DNA of 64,000 bases from NCBI RefSeq assembly GCF_900100075.1, contig NZ_FNEG01000006.1, positions 310,001 to 374,000 on the forward strand, in the 5' to 3' direction. Positions 8,779 through 17,470 of the stretch are shown here, piece after piece. A program made the position numbers and the translations under genes. The notes under the pieces were generated by a model that saw nothing but the letters and a program-made list of their open reading frames with translations, did no database searches and was not told the DNA's origin. Position 1 is the stretch's first letter, and each line of letters starts with the position of its first letter. Source of the stretch: Chryseobacterium jejuense (GTDB lineage Bacteria > Bacteroidota > Bacteroidia > Flavobacteriales > Weeksellaceae).

Positions 8779-9432
8779 TTACAGCAAAAATCCGCCAACT
8801 AATTTTACATATACTTCTCTATTACCAATTTTATAAACGGTGAGTAGGCTTCCATCCGAAAGTTGTTTCGTTTTTTGACTAAATTCAGCTCTTGGTCCAG
8901 ATGTAGCTAGTTTTTCAAGCTGTTGTAAAACTTCTGCAGGTGTTAAAACACAAATAGGGGTCTCCTCACTTTTCCCATCTCCGCTTTTTTCTATCGTTTG
9001 AATGATTAAGTTCTTTTGTTGAGAACATAATTCTTTTTTCTGATTTTCATCCAATGCCTGATAAATATTCATCATCCTATCTAATAAATTTTTATGTAGA
9101 GGATTGATTGAATATTTTGATTCTGCTTCAGTAACTATTTTTTCTGCTTTGCTTTTTGATAATCTTTTTTGAGCTGGTTTCCAGAATGTGTCAGATTCAC
9201 GATTATAATTCACAAAAGTATAATCCATTTTCACAAACTTACTTCCGTAATACAGTTGATTTAGTTGGTCTTGATTTAGTTCGGAAGGGTTTGTTTTGAA
9301 TAGGTCTAAAAGTTTATAAAAATTTTCCTGTGGATTTTCGGTGACGTTTTTTTTAATCAGGTCAGTATTTATTTGGGTATAGAATGTTTGAAATATTAAA
9401 ATTAAAATACCTGAAAGGATATATTTTCTCAT
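8779..9432 (-). CDS. DUF4919-like secreted protein
   Basis: 217 aa with a signal peptide (MRKYILSGILILIFQTFYTQ). The mature N-terminus (FYKLLDLFKTNPSELNQDQL, then LYYGSKFV) resembles DUF4919 proteins of Bacteroidota, which share a conserved 'FYK.LL..F...ELN..Q...LYYG' block. A helical middle and a short beta C-terminus follow (VYKIGNREVYVKLVGG). The biochemical role of this family is unknown. It begins 10 bp from the end of the DUF2461 gene and precedes another exported protein. Confidence 0.6.
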   Translation of the reverse strand: MRKYILSGILILIFQTFYTQINTDLIKKNVTENPQENFYKLLDLFKTNPSELNQDQLNQLYYGSKFVKMDYTFVNYNRESDTFWKPAQKRLSKSKAEKIVTEAESKYSINPLHKNLLDRMMNIYQALDENQKKELCSQQKNLIIQTIEKSGDGKSEETPICVLTPAEVLQQLEKLATSGPRAEFSQKTKQLSDGSLLTVYKIGNREVYVKLVGGFLL

Positions 9433-9442
9433 CTATTTGATT

Positions 9443-10102
9443 TTAAATTAAAGGTTCTCCATTAAGATCCGTTGTCAGCACTTCACTCATATAATCAAAA
9501 AAAGGACGCATAGTTAGTAACGTTTGCACTGCTTCTTTTTGAAAATTGTCTGCGAAGACCTCTTTATCAGTAAACTTTCGCATCACTACAAATTGTTTTT
9601 TCCGGATTAAATCTATTGCAGTATGATTTTTGTCAAAACCTCGCGGAGCTGTTTTTACAGCATCACCTTTAAGTTCTCCGAAATATTTTACAAAGGTTTC
9701 ATTAGTGATTATCTTTTCGATTTCCTTCGTACTGATTTCAAATTCTTTACGGATACGCAGTAGATCTTTGGCCTCAGGTCCCCAAAAACCACCTCCTACA
9801 AAACTATTGCCGGGCTCCAGCTGAATATAATATCCGCCCCTCAACATGGGCTTAGAACGGGAATATCCAACTCCAAAATTGGTTTTATATGGCGTCTGAT
9901 CTTTGGAAAAACGAACGTCTCTGTAAATTCTGAAAATATGAATTCCCTTTAAATTGTCATGTTCCTGAAGTTCAGTATACACCTGATTGAAAAATACTTT
10001 ATTTTCTTTCACAACCAGATCATATTCCGTTTTGTGTCTGGTAAACCATTCACGATTATTATTTTTGTTTAACTGAGTAAGAAATTCGAATGCTTTTTTC
10101 AT
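9443..10102 (-). CDS. DUF2461 family protein
   Basis: 219 aa. The family signature is clear: FLTQLNKNNNREWF near the N-terminus, HIFRIYRDVRFSKDQTPYKT in the middle, GYYIQLEPGNSFVGGGFWGP, and a C-terminal block (PRGFDKNH, KKQFVVMRKFTD). DUF2461 (TIGR02453) proteins are widespread, about 220 aa, cytoplasmic and of unknown function. Length and motif order are normal. The downstream DUF4919-like gene starts 10 bp away. Confidence 0.85.
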   Translation of the reverse strand: MKKAFEFLTQLNKNNNREWFTRHKTEYDLVVKENKVFFNQVYTELQEHDNLKGIHIFRIYRDVRFSKDQTPYKTNFGVGYSRSKPMLRGGYYIQLEPGNSFVGGGFWGPEAKDLLRIRKEFEISTKEIEKIITNETFVKYFGELKGDAVKTAPRGFDKNHTAIDLIRKKQFVVMRKFTDKEVFADNFQKEAVQTLLTMRPFFDYMSEVLTTDLNGEPLI

Positions 10103-10142
10103 AGTATTGTAGAAATATCAGACAATAAGCCCTTGCCCGAAG

Positions 10143-10604
10143 TTAGAAATTTTTTATTGCTTTTTCTATACTGTTATAGGCAGAATGCAAAATATCTTCG
10201 TTGGTGGCAAAACCGGAGTCTTCCAGAAGTTTTATTTTAGATTTGATGTTGTTGAATAATTCCAAATCCGGGTTTTTAATATTTTCGATATACATCATAT
10301 CAAAGAGTAAGCAATCGCAATCCTCGTAATCTTTTAATAAAATAAATGATTTAAAGAACAATTGATAATGATCAATATCTACTATTCTGTTTTCATCATA
10401 GTGTAATATGGCTCTTGCAAAGATGGAATGCTCAGCATCTTTAAAATTGATCAGGTCTTTTTCCAGTTCTTTCCAGTCGGACTCATTAAAGGTGTCCAGA
10501 ATTTTATATATCATTTCATTTCCAACATTAAGCCAATAGTCACCATCTGTATTCTTGTCTTTTTCAATGATATGTTTAATCTCTGAAATTTTATGTGCAA
10601 CCAT
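10143..10604 (-). CDS. Hypothetical small acidic protein
   Basis: 153 aa with no signal peptide. Mostly helical and acidic; an EDCDCLLFDMMYIENIKNPD segment carries two cysteines. No family is recognised. It is the last gene of a tight four-gene minus-strand run (12584 to 10143) with gaps of only 5-16 bp, so it is probably cotranscribed with the HD hydrolase and two hypotheticals. An immunity-like role is possible but unproven. Confidence 0.55.
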   Translation of the reverse strand: MVAHKISEIKHIIEKDKNTDGDYWLNVGNEMIYKILDTFNESDWKELEKDLINFKDAEHSIFARAILHYDENRIVDIDHYQLFFKSFILLKDYEDCDCLLFDMMYIENIKNPDLELFNNIKSKIKLLEDSGFATNEDILHSAYNSIEKAIKNF

Positions 10605-10620
10605 CTTTTATAATGAGTTT

Positions 10621-11322
10621 TTATTTTCCAAAAACATTTTTCAAAAACAAGCCTATTTTAGATCCACTTTTCTGTTCGTTGGAAAAAGGAGTCGGAATAT
10701 TAATGTCACTGTTATCTTTAGTCAGATTTTTAATTCCACTATACAAATCCTTTACCTCTTTTGTAATGGTGGTTACAGAGGATAGAGGGTAAAATTTGTT
10801 AGCGGCGGTCATTCCAACCGGAAAATTGGTTCTTTCTAACCAAAATGGTTCCAGCAAATCACTTATAGGTTCCATGTGTATTTTATCATCAAGACTTTGT
10901 CTTGCTTTTTTTATGAAATCTTCATCCCAGTTTGAAGTTACACTTTCAAAATATTTTAACCCTTTTGCAGGAATGTGTAGTAAAAAAATCTGTGTTTTAT
11001 CTCCAATTTTATAAATATCAAGAACTTTGAGATAGCTGTCAAGATTTAAACAACAATGTCCAAACCTTTCATTGTCAGGATTTACCTGATAGAGTTTTGC
11101 TGCTTTTGCAGAGGCTATTAAAAATCTTGTATTAAATTTCATTCCGCCGCCTCTACTGCTTACATCAAGGAAATAACCGTTTCTGATGAGCTGTCCTTTT
11201 GTAAATTTCTCAGCTACAGAAGATTTTAAATCACAGTCTTTATAGTATAATGTCGCTCCGGGATAAGTCCAGTTGATGATTTCTTCAGAATTTTCAAAAA
11301 CGCCGTTTTCTATTGCTGTCAT
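10621..11322 (-). CDS. Hypothetical protein in HD-hydrolase operon
   Basis: 233 aa, no signal peptide. Near the N-terminus it has TYPGATLYYKDCDLK and a Gly-rich SSRGGGMKFNTRFLIASA. A C-terminal charged region ends with a Lys-rich tail. No family is recognised. It starts 5 bp after the stop of the HD-domain gene, so translational coupling is likely. Confidence 0.55.
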   Translation of the reverse strand: MTAIENGVFENSEEIINWTYPGATLYYKDCDLKSSVAEKFTKGQLIRNGYFLDVSSRGGGMKFNTRFLIASAKAAKLYQVNPDNERFGHCCLNLDSYLKVLDIYKIGDKTQIFLLHIPAKGLKYFESVTSNWDEDFIKKARQSLDDKIHMEPISDLLEPFWLERTNFPVGMTAANKFYPLSSVTTITKEVKDLYSGIKNLTKDNSDINIPTPFSNEQKSGSKIGLFLKNVFGK

Positions 11323-11327
11323 ATCTT

Positions 11328-11879
11328 TTATTTGTGTTTATACATTTCAATTTTTGCTGATAATCTTTTGGCTAAATAATCATTACCATCTTTTAAATGT
11401 TCATAAATCATTTTGGCTTCCTCAAGATATTTTTCTTTCTTCAATTGGTTCCAGTAATAAGGTGGTGCATACAAATTACAAATTCTATCAGCCATTTTAA
11501 CTGCCCATATTTCTTTGGGTTGTGCTTTGATCCGGTCTAAACTGTCCATCATCTGATCATGCTTCTCAAGATATGTATTTTTGGTTAATGCAAGAACACC
11601 TTCTTTAACCTGTTGACCATATTCTTTTTCAAGAGCTTCTATATTCAAGCTGGTATCTTCTATGGTGTCGTGCAAAAAAGCACATTTTACAGCAAGTTCT
11701 ACATTAAAATCAGAAGAGTTTTTAGCTGCATTCATGATTTCAAATACCACACTTCCGATATGATTGATGTATTCAATTTTTTCGTTTTTATTTTGACCTC
11801 CATACGTTTGTCCGTTATGGAGAATACTTACTTTTTGCCATATATTCTGCAAATCATCAATAGTAAAAGTATCGTTCAT
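11328..11879 (-). CDS. HD-domain phosphohydrolase, (p)ppGpp hydrolase-like (MESH1/SAH type)
   Basis: 183 aa. The HD signature is FLHDTIEDTSL near residues 68-78, preceded by YINHIGSVVFEIM (His of the first motif) and followed by EKEYGQQVKEGVLALTKN and AVKMADRICNL. These correspond to the HD1-HD6 series of the RelA/SpoT hydrolase domain in single-domain small alarmone hydrolases. The fold cleaves the 3' pyrophosphate of (p)ppGpp with a metal ion; here that substrate is inferred, not shown. No synthetase domain is present. It sits in a compact operon with hypotheticals (9 bp and 5 bp gaps). Confidence 0.75.
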   Translation of the reverse strand: MNDTFTIDDLQNIWQKVSILHNGQTYGGQNKNEKIEYINHIGSVVFEIMNAAKNSSDFNVELAVKCAFLHDTIEDTSLNIEALEKEYGQQVKEGVLALTKNTYLEKHDQMMDSLDRIKAQPKEIWAVKMADRICNLYAPPYYWNQLKKEKYLEEAKMIYEHLKDGNDYLAKRLSAKIEMYKHK

Positions 11880-11888
11880 TTTTTTATT

Positions 11889-12584
11889 TTAGTTGTAATA
11901 ATTAATCTGGATTTTCAGCCAGTCTTCCAGTTTAGTGAATTTTTCAACTGAAATGTACTCTTTATAATTATTAATTTTATTTAATAAATCTTCATAATCT
12001 TCCGGGTCGTAATATTCATTTGGATTTTCTTCGTATTCGGTTCTTTCCTTATGACGTACTATCATTTCATTGGTTTCTTCAACATGTAAATCAGCAATGA
12101 GTTGTTTGGAAGATGAATAGTTTGCTACTACATATTCTTCAATAAAGTAGTTCCAACGCCCGAAATCATGAGTACTTCTATAATGTAATGTTCCATTAAT
12201 AATTTCATATCGACTAATGGTTTCATCCCGAGTTACATAAAATAAGGTGTCTTCTAAATAAGGAGATATATCACTAAGGAAATCATTAAAATCTCTGTCA
12301 AAACCATATTTCGTAGATCCTTGGATGGAAATGTAGATGCCTGCTTTCCCGAAATCTATTATTCTGTCATTTTCGTACCATTCGAATTTGATGACCTTTC
12401 CATCCTGAGAGTTTATGATGAATGTATTTTCAAAAATGTACAATATATTGTTGATATCTTGAACTTCATTGATGACCGTAAATTTTCCGGAAAAAATAAT
12501 CTCTTTGTCTTTGCGGACTTGTAGAATGGCACCACCGTAAATAATTTTTGGTTTAAGCTGATATACATGATGTAGATTTCCCAT
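11889..12584 (-). CDS. Hypothetical protein, first gene of HD operon
   Basis: 231 aa, no signal peptide. The N-terminal two thirds look beta-rich with repeated aromatic strands (KIIYGGAILQVRKDK, IFSGKFTVINE). The C-terminus is acidic and helical (EYEENPNEYYDPEDYEDLL). No family is recognised. The HD-hydrolase gene starts 9 bp after it. A toxin-immunity or sensor role would be guesswork. Confidence 0.55.
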   Translation of the reverse strand: MGNLHHVYQLKPKIIYGGAILQVRKDKEIIFSGKFTVINEVQDINNILYIFENTFIINSQDGKVIKFEWYENDRIIDFGKAGIYISIQGSTKYGFDRDFNDFLSDISPYLEDTLFYVTRDETISRYEIINGTLHYRSTHDFGRWNYFIEEYVVANYSSSKQLIADLHVEETNEMIVRHKERTEYEENPNEYYDPEDYEDLLNKINNYKEYISVEKFTKLEDWLKIQINYYN

Positions 12585-12664
12585 TTTTAATCTTATGTTT
12601 TTGTTTATTAGGAAGATAAAAGAAAAGAAAAATTAGATATTGCTATTTCTCTTCACTCTTTGCG

Positions 12665-13174
12665 CTAAATTCTGTCCAAATATTGTTTTCTTATCAGTTC
12701 AATTATGGGAACGAACAGATTGATCTTTTCTGTTGATGCTGTCCAGACATAATCAACATTTTTATTGGCCAAGCTGATTCCGAATTTCCATTTGGAACCA
12801 TCCAAAATCATTGCTTTTTCATCTCTTATGCTTTCTGGTAATTTTATTTGAGTCAACTTTGACAACTCGTTTTTTAATATCGTCTGATCTGCTATGGAAA
12901 GAATTTTCTCATCAATGATGATCTTTAGCCTGTCCAGGTTGTAAATTCCATGCGTCCATTGTGAGATATTGTATGAAGTATCCCATTGCCTGAATTTTGA
13001 ATGGATATTTCCATCCGAGGCTTCAACTAAAATTATTTTATATGGAAATCCACTAATGGTTGGGAACTCGGAGAGATATGCTATGATTTTTTCTCCTGAT
13101 TTTAACTCAAAGTTTTCTACTTTAAGTTCAACGGCGTTCATAAGAACTTGTATATCGTTCGAAATTCTTTCCAT
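12665..13174 (-). CDS. Hypothetical immunity-like protein
   Basis: 169 aa, cytoplasmic by sequence. It shows KLTQIKLPESI and ILDGSKWKFGISLANKNVDYVWTA, an alpha/beta pattern seen in several small immunity proteins of polymorphic toxins, but I cannot name a family. It is a single gene flanked by AT-rich spacers of about 80-100 bp, like its neighbours. Confidence 0.5.
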   Translation of the reverse strand: MERISNDIQVLMNAVELKVENFELKSGEKIIAYLSEFPTISGFPYKIILVEASDGNIHSKFRQWDTSYNISQWTHGIYNLDRLKIIIDEKILSIADQTILKNELSKLTQIKLPESIRDEKAMILDGSKWKFGISLANKNVDYVWTASTEKINLFVPIIELIRKQYLDRI

Positions 13175-13273
13175 TTTATTTTTTTGAGGAGTTAGAGATT
13201 TTAGTTTTAATAGGCTATCTTTTTATAAATAATAAATATATTCTGCTTTATCTCAACAGGCTCTCAATAATGC

Positions 13274-13780
13274 TTAGTTATGATTTTTTATTATTGAAAC
13301 TGCCAAATCTTCTTTGTTTAAAATATTTGAATACCAGAATCCTTTTCCCCAGATTTTATTCTCCGGAAATTCCTCTGGATATTTTGTCCCTAAAAGTGAG
13401 GATGTTTTGCTTTTTAATCTTGAAATTTTTTGAAGTATTGATACTGCAGGGGAAAATGCAAGTATTTCGACTTTTGATTCATTAATTCTAAGCATTTTAA
13501 TTTCAAGTCCATCAATAATTCGGTCTCCATTCTTACGGCAAAGCTTTTCAATATCAATTTTTAACTGATTGATTGACTTTTCATTGAGTAAGAGCAGCTC
13601 ATTCTTTGAACTTTTATTAACATATCTGATAGGTAATACATGTGATAAGTAGCAGCTGATAGTATACTTTTGCAATTCTGTGTAAGCATTCACAAGCTTT
13701 TGCCAATTTCCATTTTTATCCCATACAGGATATTCATGATGTGTGGTCCAGATGATATGAAATAATTGCTTATTGCTCAT
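13274..13780 (-). CDS. Y1/HUH transposase-like protein lacking catalytic motifs
   Basis: 168 aa. The N-terminus (MSNKQLFHIIWTTHHEYP) and the C-terminus (ILQKISRLKSKTSSLL, then KIWGKGFWYSNIL) follow the layout of IS200/RAYT Y1 transposases. Those have a 'YHIIWRTK..RP' start, a 'LKg.sSr.l...' helix and a '.WGrGyw.st' strand. However, the place where HUH (as in DHVHLL) should be reads GLEIKMLRINES, and no Tyr occurs after GFWYSNIL where the nucleophile would lie. I infer a domesticated or decayed relative that could still bind DNA. Homology should be treated as tentative. No terminal inverted repeats of an IS are seen around it. Confidence 0.45.
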   Translation of the reverse strand: MSNKQLFHIIWTTHHEYPVWDKNGNWQKLVNAYTELQKYTISCYLSHVLPIRYVNKSSKNELLLLNEKSINQLKIDIEKLCRKNGDRIIDGLEIKMLRINESKVEILAFSPAVSILQKISRLKSKTSSLLGTKYPEEFPENKIWGKGFWYSNILNKEDLAVSIIKNHN

Positions 13781-13915
13781 GGTGTATAGCTCTTTTATTG
13801 GTTTTACAGCTGTATATTTTAGCTGTTTTAAAAATCCATATTATTTTTTTCCTTTTTATGACCGTTCTCCGAAGTCTTCTGAAATTTAGTGGAATTATTT
13901 TACCAACTTTCCGAA

Positions 13916-14197
13916 TCATAGAAAATAAAATACATCTTCTATGGTTCGGAAAAATCTGTTTACAGAATGTTTTGGTTTTATTAAAATTGAAAATTCGCTT
14001 TTTATTTCAAAAGTTTTTTTGTCTAATTTTACAGCTCCTATTTCTATGATGTTAGTTTCAGATATTTCATTTTTTCCAAAAGTTTTGCAGCTTCCTTCTA
14101 AATCATAGATTACTAAGTCACTTGAAAATTTCATATAGTTTTTGGGTGTTTTAAGTTTGCCAGTCACTAATTTTTTCAAATTAACGTATTGCGACAA
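13916..14197 (-). pseudogene. Truncated 3'-5' exonuclease (DEDDh) fragment
   Basis: The 93-codon frame holds LVIYDLEGSCKTFG followed by ETNIIEIGAVKLDKKTFEI and FSILIKPK. This is the first exonuclease motif (DxE) and adjacent strand of RNase T/Pol III epsilon-like enzymes of the KapD/ERI-1 type. Intact members continue for 80-120 residues with ExoII and ExoIII motifs. Here the frame stops right after IKPKHSVNRFF. In the next frame just after this point the DNA encodes FCKQI, which resembles the 'FCk.lT.I' that normally follows, so a frameshift may have started the decay. I therefore call it a remnant. Confidence 0.5.
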
Positions 14198-14302
14198 TCT
14201 GATATATATAACTTTTGTAAAGCTACTTGTTTACTACGCAATCTATTAGCACACCTAAATACTTTTTCTTTAATGATCGATAAAAACAACAGAATTTAAT
14301 TT

Positions 14303-14827
14303 TTACTCATATATTCTGCCCATTTCTAATAGATCACCCAAAGTTTGCCAGCTTACCTCAAATTCCTGTTCATCATCCTCACAATAGTCTAAATAACATC
14401 GCATACCACATTCTAAAATAGAGTAGGGATCGAAATTATACCATCTATTTCCTGTTTCAGAATCAATTCCAAAAGACCGGCCTTCATCATTGAGCTGTTT
14501 ACCTTTCATTTTATGCAATTCGGCGATCTGAAATTGTAAAACGGCAATTGTATAATAAATTCCAATATCCTTTAAAGAATTATTGGTAACTTTTTTATAT
14601 ACAGCTTCCTCATCAGGTGCCTTTATAATTTTAAGCCATTCATTATCAATTTTTTGGGGTTCAGAAGTACAGGCGTCATGTAAGAGTTTTAATAATAGAT
14701 CAGCGGTTAAGGTTTGTTTTTTTTCCTGTTCCACCAGTTTTAATAAAGCTAAAAGATAAGTTTCAAGATCTCTGTTTTCTAAAAGATGTCTAAGATTGAT
14801 GCTATCGTAAAATTTGTTGTAGGTCAT
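14303..14827 (-). CDS. Hypothetical protein (accessory region)
   Basis: 174 aa, acidic and helical, without signal peptide. Blocks include LLALLKLVEQEKKQTL and NRWYNFDPYSILECGMRCYLD. No family is recognised. Size, charge and setting between other single minus-strand genes are consistent with an orphan immunity gene. Confidence 0.5.
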   Translation of the reverse strand: MTYNKFYDSINLRHLLENRDLETYLLALLKLVEQEKKQTLTADLLLKLLHDACTSEPQKIDNEWLKIIKAPDEEAVYKKVTNNSLKDIGIYYTIAVLQFQIAELHKMKGKQLNDEGRSFGIDSETGNRWYNFDPYSILECGMRCYLDYCEDDEQEFEVSWQTLGDLLEMGRIYE

Positions 14828-14876
14828 ATTTTGAGATTAAGTAATATAATTATTTTAAAAGGCAAAATTCAGAAGA

Positions 14877-15284
14877 TTAGCCCATAAAATGATCTAAATA
14901 AAATTGTAGCGTAGTATCATTGTCTGTTACTTCGTTTACGAACTCTTTAATGCTTTGTAACAGTTCAGATTCGTTTGTATTTTCATCAATATCTATCAGG
15001 TGCAATACAATTTGTGATTCCTCATCATTTAAATTGATTTTTCTTAATGTTCCATCAAGGATCGTTATTTTTGTAGGTACAGATGTCTTTTTATAACATT
15101 CTTTTATAAGGCTTATTATGTCAAAAAGCTTTTCTGTTCTCATTATTTTGCAGTTCCAGACTTTGCCGTTTTCTTTGAAATATTGGGATTTGGATACAAT
15201 AACTAAAAGAAAATAATTATTTTCATTTCTTTTGATTTCAATATCAAGTTGTCCTGCAAGAGTATGTGTTTCAATCTTAATCAT
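14877..15284 (-). CDS. Hypothetical small protein, possible immunity protein
   Basis: 135 aa. It begins with a beta-rich region (MIKIETHTLAGQLDIEIKR) and ends with an acidic helical part (ESELLQSIKEFVNEV, then DTTLQFYLDHFMG). No family is recognised. The ending with aromatic residues and an 'FYLDHF' tail occurs in several small accessory proteins, but this is not diagnostic. It is a single gene. Confidence 0.5.
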   Translation of the reverse strand: MIKIETHTLAGQLDIEIKRNENNYFLLVIVSKSQYFKENGKVWNCKIMRTEKLFDIISLIKECYKKTSVPTKITILDGTLRKINLNDEESQIVLHLIDIDENTNESELLQSIKEFVNEVTDNDTTLQFYLDHFMG

Positions 15285-15423
15285 TTGAGTATCATTATTA
15301 ATCTTTTCAGTTAAACGTTATCATTTCACTTTCTACCAATTGTAATTTACTTATTTCAATTTACTTTTTTTATAATGTTTTCTGAAGGCAAGAACTTTTA
15401 GAATTCTTTTTATCCTAAGCCTG

Positions 15424-15482
15424 TTGGTTCTTGGACTATTTATTTTGTTTGCACAAAGTTTCCTGCTTTTGGGTGCAGCAAA
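15424..15482. repeat. Degenerate copy of hairpin repeat family 2
   Basis: In the 334-bp gap 15285-15618 this stretch has the family-2 layout (a CTATTTATTTT block followed by a GCACAAAG...-type arm), but the second arm is largely decayed. The rest of the gap holds AT-rich sequence and the terminator at 15558-15584. No gene was found in it. Confidence 0.35.
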
Positions 15483-15557
15483 TCAATCATCCTGTACTTT
15501 CCATTCAGATCTGTTTTTAGTTCATTATGTTACAGATGTGAGCAAAAATAGAATAAA

Positions 15558-15584
15558 AAACCACTCTGAAAATCAAAGTGGTTT
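15558..15584 (-). terminator. Rho-independent terminator of the DUF2004 gene
   Basis: AAACCACT at 15558-15565 pairs with AGTGGTTT at 15577-15584 around an 11-nt loop. Read on the minus strand it is followed by a run of T, and it lies 35 bp past the stop of the DUF2004-like gene. Confidence 0.75.
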
Positions 15585-15618
15585 AGCATTAATAAATTCT
15601 TTATAAATAGGGGAATAT

Positions 15619-16119
15619 TTAGCTTTCCATTGACATATAATCCAATTGCCCATTTTGATCTGTATTGATGACAACTAAATAATCGGTGATCTCTTTTCCG
15701 ATTGAATAATCTAAAATAGCAAAACCGTCTTCATTGTCAGGATAAAGTCCAATTCTAACCAATTCTAATTTTGTTAAAAGTTGTTGCTCCGGTTCTGTTG
15801 TTGAATCATCAAAGTTGATAAGTGTTGAAAGTTCGTCCTGCTCAACTTCTTCAAGATGGTGCTCCAAATATGATTTTACAGTATCACCCTCTTCATTGTG
15901 ATAATCTTCCAGAATGTAACTTTTAGCTAGTTTATTAAAGGGTTCAATATTTTCAAGATAGTTTTTTATTTGATCAAGCTTTGCTGCATCAGTATTCTCA
16001 TTTTCAAAATTTAAATCTATTTGAACTTCATTCCCATTGAAATTGATGGTAACATCATAATATTCTTCTATGTTGTCCGTTGAAAGTTGCCCAAAATAGG
16101 GTAATGTGTATTTTGCCAT
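15619..16119 (-). CDS. DUF2004-like protein
   Basis: 166 aa, strongly acidic. It starts MAKYTLPYFGQLSTDNIEEY followed by INFNGNEVQIDLNFEN. The 'yFG.l' opening and 'g..v.idL.f' strand are the DUF2004 signature. The middle is helical (KLDQIKNYLENIEPFNKLA) and the end beta-rich. DUF2004 proteins are small, often near SUKH and other immunity families, as here (SUKH gene 270 bp upstream). Function is unknown. Confidence 0.6.
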   Translation of the reverse strand: MAKYTLPYFGQLSTDNIEEYYDVTINFNGNEVQIDLNFENENTDAAKLDQIKNYLENIEPFNKLAKSYILEDYHNEEGDTVKSYLEHHLEEVEQDELSTLINFDDSTTEPEQQLLTKLELVRIGLYPDNEDGFAILDYSIGKEITDYLVVINTDQNGQLDYMSMES

Positions 16120-16308
16120 GATTATTTTTTATAGTTAATAGGTGTATTTATTTTTTAAGTTTGTTTTCAGGCTCAATTTTTTTGTCCGATAAAAATAGAA
16201 TTTATTTTTTCAATATACTCTATTTCTTTTCGTGGAATCTTTGTCATATGCTTATTGCTAAAGGAATAAAGAATAAAGAGTTCAAGAATAGCTCACTATT
16301 TGAAGTTT

Positions 16309-16360
16309 TCTGACTTTGGATTACTTATTTTATTTACGCAAAGTCGAGCTGCTTTGCTGA
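16309..16360. repeat. Hairpin repeat family 2 copy
   Basis: It carries TGACTTTGGATTACTTATTTT and then GCAAAG (16338-16343) pairing with CTTTGC (16352-16357). It lies in the spacer between the DUF2004 and SUKH genes. Confidence 0.55.
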
Positions 16361-16384
16361 GTAACTCATATCTACTAAGGTGTA

Positions 16385-16786
16385 TCAATACAAAATATCT
16401 GCATCTGAATTGATAAGAAAGATTGTTTCAGAAAAAGTATCTGTGATTAACTCAGGTGTTTCGCCTGTATTTTTAAATACTCCATCTTTTCCTTTCATAA
16501 AACCGATTTGATGTGCATTAATTAAATAGTCTGCAAATACGATGAAACTTTTATCACTTTCGTTATGGTACTCCTCCAGTATTCTAGCTAGTGGCCAGAT
16601 GGAAAACATATTTTTTGTCCAGTCCCAATCTACGAAGCCATCCAGTTGTAAATAAAATTCTTTAAAATCATCAGGAAACTGAAATTCGAGAATTTCTTCT
16701 GTAACTTTAATGGCGGTTCGTGTTGCAGGTGGGTTAAGATTGATGTTTTCATTTGTCCAATTTTTTATAATGGTTTCAGTCAGCAT
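16385..16786 (-). CDS. SMI1/KNR4 (SUKH) family protein
   Basis: 133 aa. The SUKH core is visible: IKVTEEILEFQFPDDFKEFY (an amphipathic helix ending in 'lP.dfk.fY'), then LDGFV, and a C-terminal SETIFLINSDADILY strand. SUKH proteins are the most common immunity proteins of polymorphic toxin systems and usually sit beside a toxin gene, where they neutralise a nuclease or other toxin domain. No toxin is found next to this gene, so it appears to be an orphan. Confidence 0.75.
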   Translation of the reverse strand: MLTETIIKNWTNENINLNPPATRTAIKVTEEILEFQFPDDFKEFYLQLDGFVDWDWTKNMFSIWPLARILEEYHNESDKSFIVFADYLINAHQIGFMKGKDGVFKNTGETPELITDTFSETIFLINSDADILY

Positions 16787-16862
16787 TGATGTGATTCTAT
16801 GGATGGATTATGATAAAATATAATAATAGCTGTTGTGTTCTGAAGTTTAGGGTTTTATTTGC

Positions 16863-17300
16863 TCAAAATTGAGAGACTTTGTATAGCGGTATTTTTGAGA
16901 GTTTATTATTATCATTTCTGTAGATAAAAAGTTTATTCGCCCTAATTTTATATTTCAAATGATATTTAATACCATTTTCAATTTTCAAATCATAGTTGTG
17001 ATAGTTACCTGATAATATTTCAGAGATTGTAAGAGAATCATTCTGTGATTCTATTTCTCCTTTATTCTTATTGAATTTTAAATAGAGATTATGATCCTTC
17101 AGTTGAAAAACTCCAGAAAGTTGTGTATGTTGAAGATCCCCAGAAAAGTCATAGCTAAACTCATTATTATTCTTTAACTCCACTTTAGTGATGAAGAAGC
17201 CTAGATCAGCTGTTTTAGATTTATAAATTCCAAACAGTCTTTTTTGTGAGTGACATGACGATAGAAATAACAAAATTAAAATTGGACTGAAAGTCTTCAT
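16863..17300 (-). CDS. Small lipoprotein, hypothetical
   Basis: About 145 aa. A longer frame opens at 17483, but I choose the ATG at 17298-17300 because it places a lipoprotein signal (MKTFSPILILLFLSSCHSQ, lipobox Cys16) at the start, whereas the extension runs through a dispersed repeat. The mature part is beta-rich (RLFGIYKSK, FSYDFSGDLQHTQLSGVFQL), a layout seen in lipocalin-like small lipoproteins, but the family is not recognised. Confidence 0.6.
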   Translation of the reverse strand: MKTFSPILILLFLSSCHSQKRLFGIYKSKTADLGFFITKVELKNNNEFSYDFSGDLQHTQLSGVFQLKDHNLYLKFNKNKGEIESQNDSLTISEILSGNYHNYDLKIENGIKYHLKYKIRANKLFIYRNDNNKLSKIPLYKVSQF

Positions 17301-17401
17301 TGTGTTGTAGAATGATATCCAATCAATTATTTTTTGGTATAATATTTTTTGACTTCTTGAATTTTCAAATGCTTTTACAAGTTTCTTAACTTTCTGAAAT
17401 C

Positions 17402-17461
17402 TACTGACTTTGAAAGATTTATTTTGTAGGCACAAAATAGGGAGACTTTGCTCAACGAGGG
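17402..17461. repeat. Hairpin repeat family 2 copy
   Basis: CTGACTTTGAAAGATTTATTTT is followed by CACAAAATAGGGAGACTTTG. The right arm is well conserved and the left arm changed. It lies directly downstream of the stop of the gene at 17471-18283. Confidence 0.5.
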
Positions 17462-17470
17462 TGTCCGTTT

